From contig AP031356.1 in NCBI GenBank assembly GCA_037833965.1, forward strand, positions 21,846,501-21,910,500: a DNA stretch of 64,000 nt. The letters are read 5' to 3'. Positions within the stretch are counted from its first letter, which is position 1. Every line of letters begins with the position of its first letter. The DNA comes from Marchantia polymorpha subsp. ruderalis (Eukaryota; Streptophyta; Marchantiopsida; Marchantiales; Marchantiaceae). This document shows positions 60,401 to 64,000 of the stretch, one piece after another. The translations under genes were made by a program, and so were the position numbers. The notes beneath the pieces were generated by a model. That model was not told the DNA's origin. It saw only the letters and a list, made by a program, of their open reading frames with translations, and did no database searches.

Positions 60401-60585
60401 CAAACTCTAATCGCTCTCAATTCCAAATCACGCGCACTCACTTCTCCCTCAATCAACAAGAAATCTCCTGTGCGACGACGTCGAGAATGTTCCGCAGCCA
60501 GCAGATGGATGCGCGCAGCGCGCACAAGAGATTGGAATCGCGAATTCAAGAATGGGACGTTCTCCGCCGCCCGGTCGAAGGTCAT
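57448..60585 (-). CDS. LTR-encoded ORF, family B, intact (1045 aa)
   Basis: Complete ORF of LTR B6, from ATG 60585 to a stop at 57448, with the same parts as 48108-51227: Arg-rich extension, conserved domain, hinge, acidic block, LLRYLDRK motif, coiled coil and basic tail. It is six residues longer because the palindromic PVHR repeat in the hinge (59085-59165) has one more unit. Differences from the B5 copy concentrate in the hinge by eye, while the conserved domain is almost unchanged. Having two intact 1-kilo-residue frames in this nest argues for recent activity. Function unknown. Confidence 0.8.
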   Translation of the reverse strand: MTFDRAAENVPFLNSRFQSLVRAARIHLLAAEHSRRRRTGDFLLIEGEVSARDLELRAIRVCRERKKRGQCGSRMSGRANPRNAMTRPSRLRMVPLRLPQNGLRAFEERLIARKLDFLLWGWNYICANMVREWLEPQGPPSRGLRPHVDRWTVQDWAQALGRCAGMPGHLLFDSESIKVTKQEEAQFVELFKTGRSTKNGYRTRDYKDRFRRTLSAALMQLLQPHRACYITLWQVSFVECVIEGTPIHWASILHRVMRQHAFEEKGGTLNHLSPFLINFYRQRNCLTAAELEHFPPLSIDHPGKYVRENEVDTDAEESPTSTPSRRRDEGRHTPAARVPRKRRWREESEEEQHQEPSAPIRPRPLCEPYSRPKQKARRLVLPADSADTATIATEIGSASPERREEARTTAGATGHAATSSGERPPTGQGPPELPRAMRTDVPFAHRRTSADGRASADRRTQVDVDLRLRVGRSSSPVHRRSPVHRSPVHRTPPHVPPVHRQESPPFQRRKGKEPAEEPPTRHRPSGPDPPAHHAPQFAPSAPGPSSRGDTSRERAEAAPSAGSPPIDAPSAVGPIGHGTSGVRPPAMSPSAIDVRGATPTADKAPANAPAHGAGTAPTDRSREQQTEERSDCPRDEISMRDAQSNPAQPPSAQSPSATDDGDRENAVDHQQARDGDAARVHSPSALDILATSSEAAAVPLQAAHVDDVQPHSGQSPTQSMATEILHSDDDDGGSTEEMSGAEDTEEEEEEIVGAPAAALSEQVIPLLRYLDRKVDKYADPLQPGSYIELVRRRTRTKVHTSKLLARVDQELRDLKEKHECLWGQYKLNQKFYKHTEKMKDEKLGELTKEQVKVKEALNSEQAQNRILSEELVRQTRLLEQCQLARQADEELIRRLQSECGELRAQRAEAESQLVMIEEDRRKEADRTKVETARRVAHCLKGYAHWEVKAQEKLTLREFELRAAGLLSGDSRSRRKVAKKLEAFLSKAQDTMSALEGEVSAALQRLGLRSRAEDWQGRELVRGSRPRRRRSTGSAECSVAWFRAGV

Positions 60586-63526
60586 GGTCGGCTCTTGGTC
60601 GTGAAGAACGTCTCACTTGAAGGCCGCGCCGGCTGTACGCTGGAACGGTCTTCGCTCTCACGCGCGGCTTCACGCTCCGCCGTCGTCGATTAAACTCTCA
60701 CGCTCGAATTGGCGGATTTGAACTCCGCGAGCGTGTCACCCTGCGGACATGGGGGCGTAGCGCCGAAGGCGAGTTTTCCGCCTTGCGCGGTACACTTGTT
60801 CGTACCGCCCCTCGGCCAATCCCCCTCTGCCTTGACGCGTGTGTCCGCATGTCGAACAAAAGTTCAACTCCTGCCTGTGCGCAGGCAGGAGCCTCGGCGG
60901 ATTCTCCGCCGGCGCGGAACTTGAACATCCTCCTGTGCACAGGCGTTCGCCTGTGCGCAGGCGAATTCCGTCCGCGGCGCTGCGCTGGCGCGGAAGGCGT
61001 TGACCGTGGTCAGCCGTCTCCGTCCAGTCTGTCCGTTCCTTGTCTCTCCGTCGGCGCTTCCGCCGCCGCAACTCCGTCCGTCCAAGAGCGCATCCACCCG
61101 TGCCGTCCGCATGGTCCGTACCGATTGGATTACTCTGGCGGCTCTTCCGACGTACGCGGCGCTGCGCTGGCGCGGAAGGCGCCGTACACTTTCTACCTCA
61201 CAAGGCGCATTTCTAGGGCCCAAGGCGGATTTCCCGCCGACGCCGAAGTGCCTGTGCACAGGCGAGCGCCTGTGCGTAGGCGGACTTCGCGCCTTCCCTA
61301 ACCCTACTTCGCCTGTGCACAGGCGAACGCCTTCGTCCGCGCATAGGACAAAACTTGATTCCCCCTTCCGCGTAGGCGGAATTCGCGCCGGTGGCGAACT
61401 CCTTCCGCCGCAGGCGACCGCCTCCGTTTCTTCCAGTAGCGATAACTCCCTAAGTCCTCGTCCGTTCCAAGCGTTCTTGGGCTCGTTGGAATCAGTGCGT
61501 CGAGCTCTTTCCAACGGGATCCTAACTTGGTCAAGGCGCCCGAGGGTTGACCTAATTACGGGGGTTTCCCTACAGCCGCGGACGCAACCTCCAAAGGCGG
61601 GTTTTGCGCCTTGCGCCGTAGAGATCCTAACTGCAGAGCTCGCAGGGAGGGTGGTGCCTGTCCTTACTGCGGCACCCCAAATCCCAGATTCTACAAGATC
61701 CCTCGAGAATCCCCGCGATCCTCCGGATTCACTCTGTTTTGATGTACCGAAGGCTATTTACAATGCTGCCAGGGTACAGTTTTCCAAAAATGTTTTAATT
61801 TCCTCAAAATTGCCAAAAGTGGGGTACCACACTGAACAGTAATGCTGGACTTTTGATGTTCGAGTTTATCGCGGCCTTCTCTTGGCTCTAAGAAGGCCAA
61901 CAAATTCAACTAAGTTTTGCAAGCCTGTAATAATCTATTTTGCCCAGTCGACATTCTGAGATGAAAGTCGCTAACGTGATAGAGTTCGATCCCCATGATA
62001 TGACTTACACTTCCATCCGAAAAGCAGCATCTGCTAATAAGAGTGTGTCATTGGTTTGTTCTGATCTTCTAGCAGTTGTTGAATAATCGTAATCCTATTC
62101 AATGAGCACTTTTGAAAAAATAGCTGAACGAGAAAGAATGAATAATTGATATCAGAGGTAAATTGTAAATTTGCGATCTTGTTTGAAGGTCAAAAGGTGA
62201 ACGATTATTTCCAACTCGTAAAACATCTCATCATCACACCCTAAATCCATGGTAAATTTGGAAAATGCTGGAATCTGAATTGAAACGTATAAACCTAGCA
62301 TGTGACCAAAGAAATTAAATATTGCGGTATGAATTCCAGTGGAGAAAAAAGCGTAGACACAAAGGGACTGATACTGATCAGATGTCTTCTGCCAAGTGAA
62401 ATAACAGGAAATGAACTCACAAATCAACTACCGAGAATAAAGGAAAATACGAAACCGTCCTTGGATAGAGGAAAATATGAAATTAATTGAATTTCAGTTT
62501 TTCAAGTACAGGATGAGAGGAAATAATGAGTGAATACAGATAAGTACATATTGTGAAGATCGTCTGCTCATGCTTTCATGTCTTTCTCTGAAGGAAAAGA
62601 AGCGCTAGCCGGGTCATCGACCAGTCAGAAGGCAGTCAGGTCAACTGTCAGTACCAGAACCGCACCCGGCGAGCCCGGCGAGCAGCCGTACGTAGCGACT
62701 CCGAGAATTTGCTAATTAATTTTCAAGCACTTTGATTCGAATTGTCCTAAATTTAGGCCTGGTGATAATGGCATAGACCATTCGGGATGGGTATCAGATT
62801 CGTACGTACAATTCTTCATCGCTCCCTTCAGATCGGTTCCGATCCGTTCCTATCGACGTCCTTCGATGCTCAATCATAATTTCTCATGCATGCACCGCAA
62901 CAGTACGAAGCCGGCCTGCGAAGCCGGCCGCGGACGAGAAATGTCTGCCACTGTATTTTCCATATACATCCTAGAGCGGTCTAGCATCTCAAGTTACAAT
63001 GTGGGTGATACGACAATCCGATGATGTGATATATGGCCATGTCCACATGATGGAAGAGAATCTCGAGCCGTCCTCTGTCGACGGTCTTGGATCCCGTCAC
63101 TGATCAGTGGCGAGGTCTTTAAATTCATGCACACCTTCATTCTATCCCAATCTCTTCCGTTGCCATTACTTGTTCGTGTAGAGGACTAGCTTGAGATTGT
63201 GTGAGCAGGATTGTTGAACCTTGATTTCTAGCGAGTGAGGAGGAGCGACTTGGAAGTTGCCATTTCGTGAACAGCATTAGTTTGTGTTCCAATTCCTGTC
63301 GTCGGAGTTTCGAAGCAGCAGTTTGAATGCACATCTCACTTACGTGTGATAGCATTCTCGTGCTTTGAGTGCAAGTGTAAGTTTGGAGGAAGTTAATTTT
63401 TCTCTAGCGTTGCGGAGCTTGATTGAGACAATATCCGCTTGGGACGAGGAGCTTCCAAAGTTGTTGCAGCTCTATCAAAGGAGGCCAATCTCCGCCGCCC
63501 TCCGAGCGAGCCGCACCAAATTCTCC

Positions 63527-63811
63527 ATGGGGAGAAGAGCGGGAGGACGAAAATGTACAAGGGTTCAGGGACCGTACAAGGGCGTCACTTTTTACAAGCG
63601 CACGGGTAAATGGGAAGCTAACCTTTGGTAAGCAACTTCAATCTCATTCCTTACGCTGTATCATGAATCTGCTTCTTAGAGGAAAACAAAAGACATAGTT
63701 TCACGAGCTGAATTTGGAATTTCTTTCTCCCTGCTTTTCTGCAATTGCAGCAGTTTTTGATTCTCATCTTCTTCTTTTGGTGCAGGTTTGAGAATCAGCA
63801 GCACTATCTAG
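63527..63811 (+). CDS. AP2-class gene, second copy, first two exons only
   Basis: Exon 1 (63527-63627) and exon 2 (63786-63811) match the first gene copy exactly in length and splice phase, encoding MGRRAGG to the YLG of the first AP2 domain. The window ends before exon 3. Unlike copy 1, the frame upstream of the ATG has no nearby stop (GAG replaces TAG) and stays open back to about 63365, so a longer N-terminus is possible but no upstream ATG supports it. The exon 2 donor reads GTAAAGTG rather than GTAAGTG. Whether the gene is whole cannot be judged. Confidence 0.75.
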
Positions 63812-64000
63812 GTAAAGTGTGAAAATTTGCGCATCTCATCTGCATTTGAGTTTAGCAAACAAAAGAACGTATGTTGTGGGAGTCGCATAAAACCATTACA
63901 TACTAGCACTAATGTAAACTTTGTTTATGTAAGGCCCCTCCTCATGGTCAATTGATGGGTGATTTCTCTCCCTCTCTTTATATTCTCTATATTGATACTT

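Larger units (their letters stand above)
56439..61831 (-). mobile_element. Complete B-family LTR (B6), solo, TSD CTGAA
   Basis: 5393 bp, inverted, with target duplications CTGAA at 56434-56438 and 61832-61836. TATA 57405-57411, hairpin 57383-57399. The paralogous sequence at 27735-27739 is the uninterrupted site, proving the element ends and the duplication. It lies about 1.7 kb before the start codon of the second AP2 copy. Confidence 0.96.
56226..64000 (+). repeat. Duplicated segment, copy 2, containing LTR B6
   Basis: Matches 27526-29897 on both sides of LTR B6 and runs to the window edge. Copy 2 has a small extra repeat at about 62906-62930, a deletion that removes the 9 bases around 29291-29299, and scattered substitutions. 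It lacks the ACGT cluster found just upstream of copy 1. Confidence 0.9.

Overview
The window looks like nuclear DNA of a land plant. Supporting genes are a WRKY gene with the conserved intron in the R codon of the WRKY domain, a two-domain AP2 gene with the small-exon structure of the AP2/ANT class, a broken S-protein homolog (SPH)-like gene and Ty3/gypsy LTR retroelements with a tRNA-Asp primer site. I cannot name the species. Host genes sit in AT-rich DNA; the retroelements are GC-rich islands.

Layout: 1-12219 is a nest of retroelement pieces, including a truncated gag with its primer-binding site and adjoining LTR end. 12220-16080 holds the SPH-like pseudogene and unassigned DNA, followed by an old LTR fragment (16081-17204) and a long, very AT-rich stretch without recognisable genes (17205-24960). 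25931-27037 is a three-exon WRKY gene and 29414-32530 a nine-exon AP2 gene. 33376-38212 is one complete LTR. 39803-55519 is another, split by two nested LTRs of a second family. 56226-64000 is a second copy of the AP2 upstream region and first two AP2 exons, enlarged by one more LTR insertion.

The main result is the retroelement. Two related LTR families, A (about 4.8-4.9 kb) and B (about 5.4 kb), occur as solo LTRs with perfect 5-bp target duplications (TGTCT, GAAGA, GCGGA, GGAAG, CTGAA). Each LTR begins TGTGGTA, ends TTACA, and carries in its U3, in sense orientation, a long ORF of about 850 (A) or 1040 (B) residues: a conserved N-terminal domain, a repetitive Pro/Arg/Ser-rich hinge and a C-terminal coiled coil. 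A TATA box and a short hairpin follow the ORF, then a leader-like region of about 0.9-1 kb. The link to retroelements is direct: an A-type LTR end lies 22 nt from an 18-nt site matching tRNA-Asp, followed by a gag ORF with two CCHC knuckles. One A ORF and two B ORFs are intact; the rest carry stops, a frameshift, insertions or truncations. I recognise no known domain in the LTR-encoded protein.

Relative ages can be read. A was present at 39803-55519 before two B insertions entered it. The B element at 56439-61831 entered after the AP2 segment was duplicated, because the other copy (27735-27739) keeps the empty site. Short GC-rich palindromes recur in both the hinge-coding and the non-coding parts of these LTRs.
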